38,623 bases of DNA from Azospirillum sp. (GCA_027486405.1 JAIXPD010000039.1:1-38623), one strand, 5' to 3'. Positions 7,780-16,455 are shown, counted from the stretch's first letter. The notes: a model not told the origin generated them from the sequence alone. Program-made: numbers and translations.

Positions 7780-8499
7780 ATGACGGGCATTCGGGTGTTG
7801 GCGCTTTCGCTGCCGTTGCTGTGCGCGACCCTGACCGGGCGGTCGGCGCTGGCGCTTGATCTCAGCGCTTACGATCCGTGGGAAACCTACAACCGGGCGG
7901 TGTTCGCCTTCAACAACAGCGTCAGTTCCAGCGCGCTTGAACCGCTGCGCCAGGCTTATGGCAGCCGCCTGTCGAACAGCACGCGGTCGGGGATTTCCAA
8001 CATCTTCGCCAATTTGCGTGAACCCTGGACCGCGATCAGCAGCGGCCTGCACGCCGACTTTTCCAACGCGGGGACCTCGCTTGGCCGGTTCCTCATCAAC
8101 AGCACGGCGGGCATCGGCGGATGGTACGATGTGGCGGCCAGCCGCTATGGCCTGACCAGCCAGCAGGATGATTTGGGGCTGGTGCTGTGCCGGTGGGGCA
8201 TCGGTTCCGGCCCCTATCTGGTCCTGCCTTTCCTGGGGCCGACCAACGGGCGCGATTTGGTCGGGCGGACGGTGACGACCATGGGGACCTATTCGGTGCT
8301 GGGGATGAATGGATATATGACCTACCGCAGCAGCGACGGCATGGTGCGCTATCTGGAGGACGGATTCATCGAGCGATTCGTCCGCGAACCCCAGGTGGAC
8401 GCATATGCGGTGGAGCGGGGCGTGTACAGCCGGATTCGCGACGCTCAATGCGCGGGGGAGTCCACCGCCGGTGCGCCTTATGGTGGCGATCAGCAGTGA
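7780..8499 (+). CDS. mlaA: MlaA-family outer-membrane lipid asymmetry protein (VacJ-like)
   Basis: The product is 239 aa from ATG 7780, with GCGGAG about 5 bases upstream. The hallmark motifs of MlaA are present: YDPWETYNRAVFAFN near the N-terminus, GRFLINSTAGIGGWYD, LGLVLCRWGIGSGPYLVLPF and GPTNGRDLVGRTV. MlaA removes misplaced phospholipid from the outer leaflet and hands it to the periplasmic MlaC. The usual lipobox is not evident: the signal ends in ALALDLS and the only early Cys (LPLLC) is poorly placed, so this copy may be secreted without a lipid anchor. No mlaBCDEF genes are adjacent. An 8-bp hairpin (8486-8493 with 8501-8508) surrounds the stop codon. Confidence 0.9.
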   Translation: MTGIRVLALSLPLLCATLTGRSALALDLSAYDPWETYNRAVFAFNNSVSSSALEPLRQAYGSRLSNSTRSGISNIFANLREPWTAISSGLHADFSNAGTSLGRFLINSTAGIGGWYDVAASRYGLTSQQDDLGLVLCRWGIGSGPYLVLPFLGPTNGRDLVGRTVTTMGTYSVLGMNGYMTYRSSDGMVRYLEDGFIERFVREPQVDAYAVERGVYSRIRDAQCAGESTAGAPYGGDQQ

Positions 8500-8518
8500 T
8501 CTGATCGCGCGACGCCCA

Positions 8519-8553
8519 GTTGTTGTCTCCAACCTGTAACCAATTGCAACAAC
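8519..8553. other. Dyad in the 209-bp gap before the RND operon
   Basis: GTTGTTG at 8519-8525 is the reverse complement of CAACAAC at 8547-8553. No T-tract follows. It could be an operator or the base of a leader hairpin upstream of the efflux operon. Otherwise the gap 8500-8708 is AT-richer than its surroundings and must hold the operon promoter, but I see no convincing -35/-10 pair. Confidence 0.3.
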
Positions 8554-8708
8554 GTGGTTTCAGGGTTTTCATGTGGGGACAACAGGCTTCCTTGCGCCGC
8601 AAAATTAAGGCATGCTGTTCCACAGAAGCGTTGGGGTCTTCTGCATCCTAAAAATCAATTCATGGTTGCCGCAGTTGTGTGGCGGGCGTCAGGGGAGGTT
8701 TCCGCGCG

Positions 8709-10433
8709 ATGCGGCGTAATCTTGCGGTCTTGTTCAGCACCGTTGCGGTGACGGCTTTGTCCATTGGCCATTCGGCCGATGCCTCCTGGTTGTCGCGCTC
8801 AACCACGGACAACGCGGATGTGACCGTGATGTCCGGCGGGCGCACCGTGCCACCGCCGCCGGAACCCGGCGTTCTCGACAGCGCCCAAAAGGCGGCGGTC
8901 GGTGTGGTCGACGGCGGCGTTGGGCTGGCCTCGGCCGGGGCGTCGGCGGTGATGGGCGTCACCGGCATGCTGGCCACGCCGTTCAAGGCGGTGGGGGCGT
9001 CCATGCAGTCGGCTGGCCAGATGGTCAGCCAATTCGCGTGGGAGGTGGCTTACGTGTTCGGTGCCAACGGCACCCCAGTCACCAGCTTCCGCACCAGCGA
9101 ACCGGAACTGACCGGTTTGGGAGAACGGGTGACGGATCCCCGTCCGGCCCAGGATACGCCGGTTGCCCCGACCAAGGGCGAGGCGAAGCAGGCGGCACCC
9201 CCCGCAAACGCGGCACCCCAGCCGAACATGGCGGAACCGGCGGTCGCTGCGGCATCGGTTCCGGTCCTTCCGCCGACCATCGTGCCGCCGACCAACCCGC
9301 ACGCGGCGGAATTGGCCAAGGCCGACGCGGCGGTCCCGGTGGTGAAGCCGCCGCCGAACGTGGCCGGTGTGGAGACGGTGCCGGAGCCGCTGAATCCCAA
9401 GCTGTTCACCGACTTCGTCTTTGACAAGGCGCGCCGCCGTCCCGACGGCTCGTTCTTTGTGCCAAAGCCGCTGCAGCGGCTGTTCGACATGCGCACGCAA
9501 AAGGTCGAGATGACCAAGACCGCGCTGTCGGTGCAGTTGCCCGGCCGCATCGTTCCCGATCCCAACGCCCATGGCGATGTGGAAACCAGCCTGACCGGCC
9601 GGATCGAAGCGCCGAAAACCGGCCTGCCGGTGTTGGGCGACACGGTCAAACAGGGGCAGGTGTTGGGGTACGTCGCGCCGTCGGTGGGCGTGGTGGACCG
9701 CACGCAGGTGCGCCGCGAGGTGGCCCGCATCACCAACGAAATCCGCATCACGGCGGAAAGCCTGGAACTGATGAAGCAGTTCTGGTTCGTGCCGTTCCGC
9801 GACGGCAAGATCATCCAATCGGAAATGCGGTTGGAAGGTCTGCGGCGCGAGCGGTCGGCCCTGCTGCCCATGCTGCAAACGCAAGAGGTGCTGCGCGCCT
9901 CCACCGACGGTGTGATTTCGGTGTCGAACGCCATCAACGGGCGCATCGTCCACCCCGGTGAAAAAATCTTCGAAATCGTCAACCCGAACCGTCTGTGGGT
10001 CGAGGCCATCGCCGCCGATCCCGATGTGGCGAAGACCGCCGCCGCCGTGGACGCCGCCGTGGCGATGACCCCGGAAGGCCAGGCGCTGGACATCGGGTTC
10101 GTCGGCAGCGGGTTGGCCCTGCAACAGCAGGCGGTCCCGCTGATGTTCCGCATCGACAACCCGATTCCGGGCCTGCGGGTCGGCCGCCCCGTGACGGTCG
10201 CCATCCGCAGCCAGCACACCTCGCGCGCCGGCATCGCCGTGCCGCGCGACGCCGTTGTGACCGGGGCGAGCGGGCTTGACCAGGTGTGGGAACACATCGG
10301 GCCGGAAATCTTCGTGCCGCGCACGGTGAAGACCGAGCCGATCGACGGGCGCAGCGTGCTGATCACCGCCGGGCTGAACCCCGGCGCGCAGATCGTCACG
10401 CAGGGCACCCGCCTGCTGATCCAATTGCAATGA
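8709..10433 (+). CDS. RND efflux periplasmic adaptor (HlyD/CusB-like) with long N-terminal extension
   Basis: The product is 574 aa from ATG 8709, with GGGGAGG about 10 bases upstream. A signal peptide (to about residue 25, SADA|SWL) is followed by an unusual Gly/Ala/Val-rich amphipathic stretch (about 60-110) and a Pro/Ala linker. The adaptor core starts near residue 233: lipoyl-like halves (GRIEAPKTGLPVLGDTVKQG and STDGVISVSNAINGRIVHPG), a short alpha-hairpin (VRREVARITNEIRITAESLE ... LRRERSALLPMLQ), a beta-barrel and a membrane-proximal domain (GIAVPRDAVV). Adaptors link an RND pump to an outer-membrane channel. The core resembles heavy-metal-type adaptors. Typical members are 350-420 aa, so the N-terminal 230 residues are additional. 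No TolC-type gene is in the window. Confidence 0.88.
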   Translation: MRRNLAVLFSTVAVTALSIGHSADASWLSRSTTDNADVTVMSGGRTVPPPPEPGVLDSAQKAAVGVVDGGVGLASAGASAVMGVTGMLATPFKAVGASMQSAGQMVSQFAWEVAYVFGANGTPVTSFRTSEPELTGLGERVTDPRPAQDTPVAPTKGEAKQAAPPANAAPQPNMAEPAVAAASVPVLPPTIVPPTNPHAAELAKADAAVPVVKPPPNVAGVETVPEPLNPKLFTDFVFDKARRRPDGSFFVPKPLQRLFDMRTQKVEMTKTALSVQLPGRIVPDPNAHGDVETSLTGRIEAPKTGLPVLGDTVKQGQVLGYVAPSVGVVDRTQVRREVARITNEIRITAESLELMKQFWFVPFRDGKIIQSEMRLEGLRRERSALLPMLQTQEVLRASTDGVISVSNAINGRIVHPGEKIFEIVNPNRLWVEAIAADPDVAKTAAAVDAAVAMTPEGQALDIGFVGSGLALQQQAVPLMFRIDNPIPGLRVGRPVTVAIRSQHTSRAGIAVPRDAVVTGASGLDQVWEHIGPEIFVPRTVKTEPIDGRSVLITAGLNPGAQIVTQGTRLLIQLQ

Positions 10434-10459
10434 CACCCAAGACAGGGAGGACGAACGCC

Positions 10460-11023
10460 ATGGCCAGTCTGCACATCGTTCCCGGCGGCCCCTTCTCCGC
10501 GTTGCGCGCGCTTGGGTTGGTCGCTGTGATGACATCCCTGCTCTCCGGCGCGGTCGCGGGCAGCGCTGTTGCCGCAACCGATGACGAACGTGAATCGCCC
10601 CGCGTGTCGGCGGCGGTCGGACCCGTTGGCGTGGTCGTGGTCGCCGCGAACCACAAGATGTACGCGTTTCTCGACCGCTTGAGCGACAACGCCCCGGTGG
10701 CCGGTGGAACCGTGACGATCAAGGCCGGAAAGCACGAGTTGACCTTGAAGGAAACCGCGCCGGGGGTTTACCGCTCCGGTGCGTTCGAACCGACGGTCGG
10801 TCACACTCCGTTGACGGTGTCGATCAAGACCGCGCTGTCCAGCGGCCAGATGGTCGCCGATCTGGTGGTGGAGCCAAACGCTCCGGCCCAGACGGTGGAA
10901 ACACGCCTGCGCCCGCTGTGGTACGGGCTGGGCGTTCTGGCCGTCAGCGGCCTGGGTTTCCTCGCCTGGCGCAGCCGCCGCCGTCCTTTGCCGCCGCTGG
11001 CGGGCACCACCGGAACCGCCTGA
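10460..11023 (+). CDS. Periplasmic Ig-like/FixH-like protein with C-terminal TM, RND operon partner
   Basis: The product is 187 aa. ATG 10460 has GGGAGG about 9 bases upstream; the overlapping ATG at 10430 has none. A signal peptide (to about residue 38, AVA|ATDD) precedes a small beta-rich domain (residues 48-145: APVAGGTVTIKAGKHELTLK ... GVYRSGAFEP), reminiscent of FixH/YtkA-like or carboxypeptidase-regulatory-like folds. One TM helix (LWYGLGVLAVSGLGFLAW) and a basic tail follow. Genes of this layout are often found between adaptor and pump in heavy-metal-type RND operons. That is recollection, not a proven role. It lies 26 bp after the adaptor and 12 bp before the pump. Confidence 0.7.
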   Translation: MASLHIVPGGPFSALRALGLVAVMTSLLSGAVAGSAVAATDDERESPRVSAAVGPVGVVVVAANHKMYAFLDRLSDNAPVAGGTVTIKAGKHELTLKETAPGVYRSGAFEPTVGHTPLTVSIKTALSSGQMVADLVVEPNAPAQTVETRLRPLWYGLGVLAVSGLGFLAWRSRRRPLPPLAGTTGTA

Positions 11024-11035
11024 CGGGACAGAAGA

Positions 11036-14000
11036 ATGTTTCAAGCGCTCGTTGGGATCTGTCTGCACCAACGCATTCCGGTCATGATCCTCACGCTCCT
11101 GTTGAGCGTTTGGGGGATCATGGTCGGTCGCGACATGCCGATTTCGTTGTTGCCCGAACTGCACCCGCCGGTCGTCACCGTGGTGACGGAAGCGGGTGGC
11201 TTGGCCCCGGAAGAGGTGGAACAGCTCGTCACCTTCCCGTTGGAAACCGTGCTGAACGGCATGCCCGGCGTGTCGCGGGTGCGCAGCGTGTCCAGTCCCG
11301 GTTTCTCGCTGATCTACGCCGAATTCCAATGGGGAACCGACCCCTACCGGAACCGCCAGATCGTGACCGAACGCATCGGCATGGTGCGCGACCGTCTGCC
11401 GGAATCGGTGTTGCCGCAATTGGCCCCGATGTCGTCGGTGGGGGGCCTCATCATGCAGGTCGCCCTGACCACCGACACCGGCGACATGATGGCGCTGCGC
11501 GAACTGGCCGACTGGACCATCCGCCCGCGCCTGATGGCGGTGGACGGGGTGTCGCAGGTCTACACCGTCGGTGGCGACGTGCGCCAATTCCGCTTCACCC
11601 CCAATCTGGGGCAGATGCGCACGCTGGACATCAGCCTGGCCAAGATCGAACAGGCGCTGACCGCCTTCGGGGCCAACAGCAGCGGCGGTTTCAACGATCT
11701 GCACAATTCCGAATTCATCATCCGCAACGTCAGCCGCAGCCGCAGCCTGGACGACATCCGTAACCTGGTCGTCACCTACCGCGAAGACAAGCCGGTGGTG
11801 TTGAGCCAGTTGGGCGAGGTCGGCTTTGCGCCGAAGGTGAAGCGCGGCGACGGCGCGTTCAACGCGCGCCCGGCGGTGCTGCTGTCGGTGCTGAAGCATC
11901 CCAACGCCAACACCGTGCGCACGGCGGCGGCGGTTGAGGAGTTGATGAAGACGCTGGGGCCGAGCCTGCCACGCGGCGTCCACGCCGATCAGATTTCCTA
12001 CAGCCAAGCCGAACTCATCAACGACTCCATCGACACCGTCAAACATGTGCTGCGCGACGCCATCATCATCGTGGTGATCGTGCTGCTGGCCTTCCTGATG
12101 AACGTGCAGACCACGGTCATCGCGATGCTGTCGATTCCGATTTCCCTGCTGGTGACGATCATCACCTTCTATCTGATGGGATCGACGATCAACACGATGA
12201 CGCTGGGCGGCATCGCCATCGGCATCGGCCAGTTGGTCGATGACTCGGTGGTGAACGTCGAAAACATCCTGCGTCGTCTGACCGAGAATCGCGAGCGCCG
12301 TTTGCCGCGCCCGGTGCTGACGGTGATTGCGGAGGCGTCGGGCGAGGTGCGGTCCGGCATCGTCTACGCCACCATGATCATCCTTCTGGTGTTCATGCCG
12401 CTGTTCTTCATGCCGGGTGAGCAGGGCCGTCTGTTCGGGCCGCTTGGTCTGGCCTACATCGTGTCGATCTTCGCCAGTCTGGTGGTGTCGATGACGGTGA
12501 CGCCGGTGCTGTGCTCCTACTTCCTGCCCAACATGAAGGAACTGGGGGCGTCCTATCACAGCAAGCCGGTGATGATGCTGAAGGCGGCCAACCTGAAGGC
12601 GTTGAACTGGGCGCTGGATCATCAGAAAAGCCTGTTGCTGGCCGCCGCCGGTCTGGTGACGTTGGCGGCGATGACCATGCCGTTCCTGCCGCGCTCCTTC
12701 CTGCCGCCCTTCAACGAAGGCACGCTGTATGTGCAGTTGATGAACAAGCCGGGCATCTCGCTGACCGATTCCGTGCGCATCGGCCAGATGGCGGAGCAGT
12801 TGATCCTGCAAGTGCCGGAGGTGCTGACCATTTCACGGCGCACCGGCCGCAATGAAAACGACGAGGACGCCGATCCGGTCAGCTCCAGCGAATTTCCGAT
12901 CCGCATCGCGCTCGACAAGCGCAGCCGGGCGGAGGTGATCGAGGATCTGCGCCATCGCCTGTCGGTGCTGCCGGTCGATCTGACAGTGACGCAGTTCCTC
13001 ACCTCGCGCATGCAGGTGGCGCAGAACGGCGTGCGTGGGGCCATCGTGCTGAAGATCTACGGCGACGATTTGGGGACCCTGCGCGTGCTGGCGGAAAGCT
13101 TCCAACAGCGCTTTTCCGAAATCCCCGGCCTGCTCGACCTGCTGGTCGAACAGCAGGTTCGGGTTCCGCAGATCCGCATCACCATGGATTACGCCCGCGC
13201 CAAGCTGTTCGGCGTGACTCCGGCGGCGATGACGCAAGCGCTGGAAAGCCTGTCGAACGGCCGGGTGGTGTCGCAGGTCATCGACGATGGCAAGCGGTTC
13301 GACGTGCTGATGAAGCTGTCGGATGCCGACCGTTCGACCGAAGCCCTGGCGCAGTTGCGGATGGAAACCCCGGCGGGCTATGTGCCGCTGTCCTCCATCG
13401 CCGCCGTCGTCAACACCGACGGTCCCAACCAGATCATGCGCGAAAACGGCCTGCGCCGCATCGCGGTGACGGCGAACACCGATGGTTCCGACCTGTCGGC
13501 CATCGTCGCCAAGATGCGGGCGGTGATCGCCACCGCCCAATTGCCCCAGGGCTACAGCACCAATCTGGAGGGCAATTTCCGGCAGGAGGAGGACAGCCGT
13601 GGCGTGATGGCCGCGCTGGCCGCCCTGTCCGCCGCGCTGGTCTTCCTGGTGCTGTACCAGCGCTACCGCTCGGCGGTACTGACCATCATCATCATGGGCA
13701 ACATCCCGTTGGCCCTGATTGGCAGCGTCGGCGCGCTGTGGCTGTTCGGCGAGGATCTGAGCCTGGCGGCGATGATCGGGTTCATCGCGGTGGCGGGCAT
13801 CGCCGTGCGCAACGGCGTGTTGAAGATCAGTCACTTCATCAATCTGGCCTTGCACGATGCGGTGCCGGTCGGTCGCGAACTGGTGGTTCGGGGTTGCGAT
13901 GAACGGCTGATGCCGGTGATGATGACGGCGCTGTCCGCCGGGTTGGCGCTGATTCCGCTGCTGATCGTGTCCGACGCGCCGGGGGGGGAAATCCTTCACC

Positions 14001-14146
14001 CGGTGGCGCTGGTCATCTTCGGTGGTCTCATCAGCTCCACCATGCTGGACACGCTGACGACGCCGGTTCTGTTCCACCGCTTCGGTCATCCGTCGCTGGA
14101 ACGGTTGCTCAGCCAGACCGGCGATCTTGCCGTTCAAACCTATTGA
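11036..14146 (+). CDS. RND-family efflux pump, inner-membrane transporter subunit
   Basis: The product is 1036 aa, the normal length for an RND pump. It has twelve TM helices in the usual 1+5/1+5 layout with two large periplasmic loops. TM4 carries GGIAIGIGQLVDDSVVNVEN at about residues 391-410, with the Asp402-Asp403 pair that relays protons in AcrB-type pumps. TM1 is followed by PISLLPELHPPVVTVVTEAGG, the conserved porter entry. In the porter loops the motifs are intermediate between hydrophobe (HAE) and heavy-metal (HME) pumps, so the substrate cannot be named. The DD pair argues against a classical CusA metal pump. It would export a toxic compound by proton antiport with the upstream adaptor. 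Confidence 0.93.
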   Translation: MFQALVGICLHQRIPVMILTLLLSVWGIMVGRDMPISLLPELHPPVVTVVTEAGGLAPEEVEQLVTFPLETVLNGMPGVSRVRSVSSPGFSLIYAEFQWGTDPYRNRQIVTERIGMVRDRLPESVLPQLAPMSSVGGLIMQVALTTDTGDMMALRELADWTIRPRLMAVDGVSQVYTVGGDVRQFRFTPNLGQMRTLDISLAKIEQALTAFGANSSGGFNDLHNSEFIIRNVSRSRSLDDIRNLVVTYREDKPVVLSQLGEVGFAPKVKRGDGAFNARPAVLLSVLKHPNANTVRTAAAVEELMKTLGPSLPRGVHADQISYSQAELINDSIDTVKHVLRDAIIIVVIVLLAFLMNVQTTVIAMLSIPISLLVTIITFYLMGSTINTMTLGGIAIGIGQLVDDSVVNVENILRRLTENRERRLPRPVLTVIAEASGEVRSGIVYATMIILLVFMPLFFMPGEQGRLFGPLGLAYIVSIFASLVVSMTVTPVLCSYFLPNMKELGASYHSKPVMMLKAANLKALNWALDHQKSLLLAAAGLVTLAAMTMPFLPRSFLPPFNEGTLYVQLMNKPGISLTDSVRIGQMAEQLILQVPEVLTISRRTGRNENDEDADPVSSSEFPIRIALDKRSRAEVIEDLRHRLSVLPVDLTVTQFLTSRMQVAQNGVRGAIVLKIYGDDLGTLRVLAESFQQRFSEIPGLLDLLVEQQVRVPQIRITMDYARAKLFGVTPAAMTQALESLSNGRVVSQVIDDGKRFDVLMKLSDADRSTEALAQLRMETPAGYVPLSSIAAVVNTDGPNQIMRENGLRRIAVTANTDGSDLSAIVAKMRAVIATAQLPQGYSTNLEGNFRQEEDSRGVMAALAALSAALVFLVLYQRYRSAVLTIIIMGNIPLALIGSVGALWLFGEDLSLAAMIGFIAVAGIAVRNGVLKISHFINLALHDAVPVGRELVVRGCDERLMPVMMTALSAGLALIPLLIVSDAPGGEILHPVALVIFGGLISSTMLDTLTTPVLFHRFGHPSLERLLSQTGDLAVQTY

Positions 14147-14167
14147 ACCAGACAGGGCGTCACCATC

Positions 14168-14404
14168 ATGGAACCATTCTCCCTCACAACGGCGGTGGTC
14201 GCTGCGTCCTTGCTGGGCACGGTGGTTATTGACGTTGGCATGAACACCTTGCAGAACTGGTACGACACCTTCTACGCCGACGCTCTGTGGAGCAGTCGCC
14301 CGGTCAACGGCGATCTGGATCGCCAGTTGAAGAAGGAAGAGGCGGAAATCGACGCGCTGATGCGCGAAGAGAATTTTGTGAGTGAGGAATCGGACGCCCG
14401 ATGA
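14168..14404 (+). CDS. 78-aa single-TM protein, probable RND accessory
   Basis: ATG 14168 lies 21 bp after the pump gene. One N-terminal TM helix (TTAVVAASLLGTVVIDVGMNTL) is followed by an aromatic stretch (NWYDTFYADALWSS) and an acidic helical tail (LKKEEAEIDALMREENF). Its stop overlaps the start of the next gene (ATGA). Small one-helix proteins that bind RND pumps are known, such as AcrZ in enterobacteria. That this one does the same is inference from position, and it is not an evident AcrZ homologue. Confidence 0.7.
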   Translation: MEPFSLTTAVVAASLLGTVVIDVGMNTLQNWYDTFYADALWSSRPVNGDLDRQLKKEEAEIDALMREENFVSEESDAR

Positions 14405-15501
14405 GCCGACCGCAGCCCTTTTCCCGCGCCCATCAGGCCGCGTTCATCGCCTTGACGGTTGGCCTGTTGGGCACGGCGGTGCCGGGTGCCGGTTTTGCGC
14501 AATCCGCCCCCCCCTCGGCGCAAGGCCCGGCTCAACTGGCGCAGGCGGTGGCTCCGGCCGCCGATGGCGTCCGGTTGGAGCCGTTGTCCGGGACCTATGT
14601 GGCCACGGCCCGGATCAATCTGCGCCAGCAGCCCAGCCAGCAAGGCGCGCGGGTCGGCCAGATCGATTCCGGTGCCAAGGTGACGGTGACGGGGAAGGTG
14701 GTGGATTCGCCCTGGTACGCGGTGACGCGGGAGGATGGTCGGCGCGGGTATGTGTTTGCCGACCTGCTGCGGCCCGAAACACCGCCAGCTCCAGCCATAC
14801 CGCCGACTCCGGTGGCGGCGACCGAACCGGCTCCCGTGGCTTCCCCGCCACCGCAGCCCGTCGTGGAGGCTGCCCCCCCAGCGCCTGCCGCTGCGGTCCC
14901 TGAGGCCGTTGCTCCGGTCGCGGTTGTCCCGGAACCGGCCCCGGTTGCCGTTCCGCCGCCTGTTGTACCGCCCCAACCGGACCCGGTCGTGACCGCGCTG
15001 ACCGAACGTTTGAACAGCATGGACGCCGCGCTGGCCGACATCCGCAAGTCGCTCGACACCGGATCGGCGGTGAAGGGGCTTGAGGAGCGCCAGCAGGCGT
15101 TGGAAAGCGCCATCACGGCCCTGCGCAACGACGTGGCGGGGCTGCGCAGCGCAGCGGTCGATGGCGACAAGCCCGGCGGCTTCCTGGATCGGTTGATGGG
15201 CTTGCAGGAACAGATTTCCGCCCAGATCGCCGAACAGCGCGCCGATTTGAAGGGACTGTCCAAGCGCCTGGACGAGGCCGAGGAGTGGCTGAAGCCGGTG
15301 AAGGAGTGGGCGGAGAAGACCGCCAACGACATTCGCCCGCCGATGGGCTGGTCGGAATGGATTTTGTCCGGCCCCGGCGCGGCCTGGTCGTGGTTGACCT
15401 CCGGCTGGTGGTGGCAGGCCCCGGCCAAGCCGGAACCGCCGGTGTCGCCGCTGCGCCTGCCCGATCCGCCGCCGCCGGGCCGCTCCACCATCATGGGGTG
15501 A
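14401..15501 (+). CDS. Secreted SH3 (SH3b) domain protein with Pro-rich linker and coiled coil
   Basis: The product is 366 aa. A signal peptide (to about residue 33, GFA|QSA) precedes a bacterial SH3 domain at about 66-126 (ARINLRQQPSQQGARVGQI, SPWYAVTREDGRRGYVF). A Pro/Ala/Val-rich linker of about 70 residues follows, then a coiled coil at about 200-300 (LTERLNSMDAALADIRKSL, LEERQQALESAITALRNDV, LQEQISAQIAEQRADLKGL). The C-terminus is Trp-rich (MGWSEWIL, WSWLTSGWWW), possibly membrane-touching, and ends in a Pro-rich tail. SH3b domains bind peptidoglycan peptides. As the last gene of the RND operon it may tie the pump assembly to the cell wall. That role is inferred. Confidence 0.8.
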   Translation: MSRPQPFSRAHQAAFIALTVGLLGTAVPGAGFAQSAPPSAQGPAQLAQAVAPAADGVRLEPLSGTYVATARINLRQQPSQQGARVGQIDSGAKVTVTGKVVDSPWYAVTREDGRRGYVFADLLRPETPPAPAIPPTPVAATEPAPVASPPPQPVVEAAPPAPAAAVPEAVAPVAVVPEPAPVAVPPPVVPPQPDPVVTALTERLNSMDAALADIRKSLDTGSAVKGLEERQQALESAITALRNDVAGLRSAAVDGDKPGGFLDRLMGLQEQISAQIAEQRADLKGLSKRLDEAEEWLKPVKEWAEKTANDIRPPMGWSEWILSGPGAAWSWLTSGWWWQAPAKPEPPVSPLRLPDPPPPGRSTIMG

Positions 15502-15557
15502 TGGTGGGGGCCGTCCGGTTCTTGGATGCACCGGCGCAACGAAAGACGGTGTCAGAA

Positions 15558-15600
15558 AACGAGAAAGGCGGACGATCATGCATCGTCCGCCTTTCTCGTT
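15558..15600. terminator. Strong bidirectional terminator
   Basis: A perfect 19-bp stem (15558-15576 with 15582-15600) with a 5-base loop (CATGC) has an A-rich left edge and a TTTCTCGTT right edge. It separates the convergent RND operon and the TadG-like gene. A short direct repeat of TCTCGTTGCAGG follows immediately. Confidence 0.85.
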
Positions 15601-15644
15601 GCAGGGTCTCGTTGCAGGGTTGCGGTGGCTGTGTGGGGCCTGGC

Positions 15645-16100
15645 TTACAGCGCCTTGCGGGCGTGCAGGGTGGCGCGGCGGACGATGGAACGCGCCTCGA
15701 CCTTGACGTTGCCCTCGCCCTCACCGAACAGCTTCAGGAACACCACGTTCAACGACGCGCTGCCGCTGACGGTCAGGGTTCCGGCTTCCACATCGTCGGC
15801 GATGGTCAGGGTGGTCGCCTGCGCGCCCAAAAATCCGGTGGGGAACGCCTTGTCGAAAAAGCTGCGGATGTGCCCGTCACGCTGGGTGTCGAACATCACC
15901 CGGCCGCCGGCCAAGGCCGCCGCGTCGACCGCTTGGGCCAAGCGCGCCCGCACGGCGTACCCGCGCAGCGTGTCGATGGTGCAGCCGACGCCAATGACCA
16001 TCGGCACCAGCAACACCATCATCAACACCAGCGCGACACGCCGCCCCGTCCGCCGACCCTCATACCCACCATAGGGCAGGGGACGATAGACCAAGGTCAT
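15645..16100 (-). CDS. Small TadG/TadE-like (pilus-assembly) protein
   Basis: The product is 151 aa, with CGGAGG upstream of the ATG at 16100. A basic N-terminus and one TM helix (VALVLMMVLLVPMVIGVGCTI) are followed by ARLAQAVDAAALAGG, the typical TadG/TadE N-terminal signature in which an Asp-Ala-Ala-Ala-Leu-Ala block follows a short helix. A beta-rich domain of about 80 residues follows (GTLTVSGSASLNVVFLKLFG ... VKVEARSIVRR). Full TadG proteins carry a large C-terminal vWA domain that is absent here, so this is a minor pseudopilin-like or short TadG form. No other tad genes are near. Confidence 0.75.
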   Translation of the reverse strand: MTLVYRPLPYGGYEGRRTGRRVALVLMMVLLVPMVIGVGCTIDTLRGYAVRARLAQAVDAAALAGGRVMFDTQRDGHIRSFFDKAFPTGFLGAQATTLTIADDVEAGTLTVSGSASLNVVFLKLFGEGEGNVKVEARSIVRRATLHARKAL

Positions 16101-16153
16101 GCCGGCCTCCGAAAAGAAACAGGGGGAGTGAAGGGAGTGATCGTGGAATGTGT

Positions 16154-16168
16154 CATGTTCTTAACATG
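16154..16168. promoter_or_regulatory. Perfect dyad in the gap upstream of the TadG-like gene, possible operator
   Basis: CATGTT (16154-16159) and AACATG (16163-16168) are separated by CTT. It lies about 55 bp upstream of the minus-strand TadG-like start, in a 355-bp AT-richer gap (16101-16455) that must also hold the promoter of the plus-strand PAS gene. I see no other structured element in the gap. Confidence 0.35.
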
Positions 16169-16455
16169 GGTTTCCGAAGACGGGAACCTTGATTTTCAGG
16201 AAAATTGCCAGCCTTTAATCGCAACGAATTGTGTCACATTTTAGGCTTTGCCGCGTCCTTTTGGCCGCGACGGACTCCGCTCGATCATCTGGGGAATAGG
16301 TCAATACGGATAGGCTTTTCGTCTTGGTCCAGGTCGGTGCGGAATGGTGCTGTGTCCATGACACCGCCATCATCGTCGTCACGGTCGCATTGCGCAAGCG
16401 CCTGTCCTATGGTCGGCGCGGTATGGATGATGTGAGACGGCAAGGGAGCGGCCCG

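Noticed and set aside
8580..8708. Promoter of the RND operon
   Set aside because: TTGCGC at 8592 and TTGGGG at 8631 have no correctly spaced -10; I could not choose one.
9050..12811. 1253-codon open frame on the minus strand
   Set aside because: It lies antiparallel to the adaptor and RND pump genes, has a His/Arg/Gln-rich shadow composition, no domain, and no ribosome site; it is a by-product of high GC.
14168..14404. Assignment of the 78-aa protein as AcrZ or KdpF-like
   Set aside because: Shares only one TM helix and the position; sequence and the acidic tail do not match.
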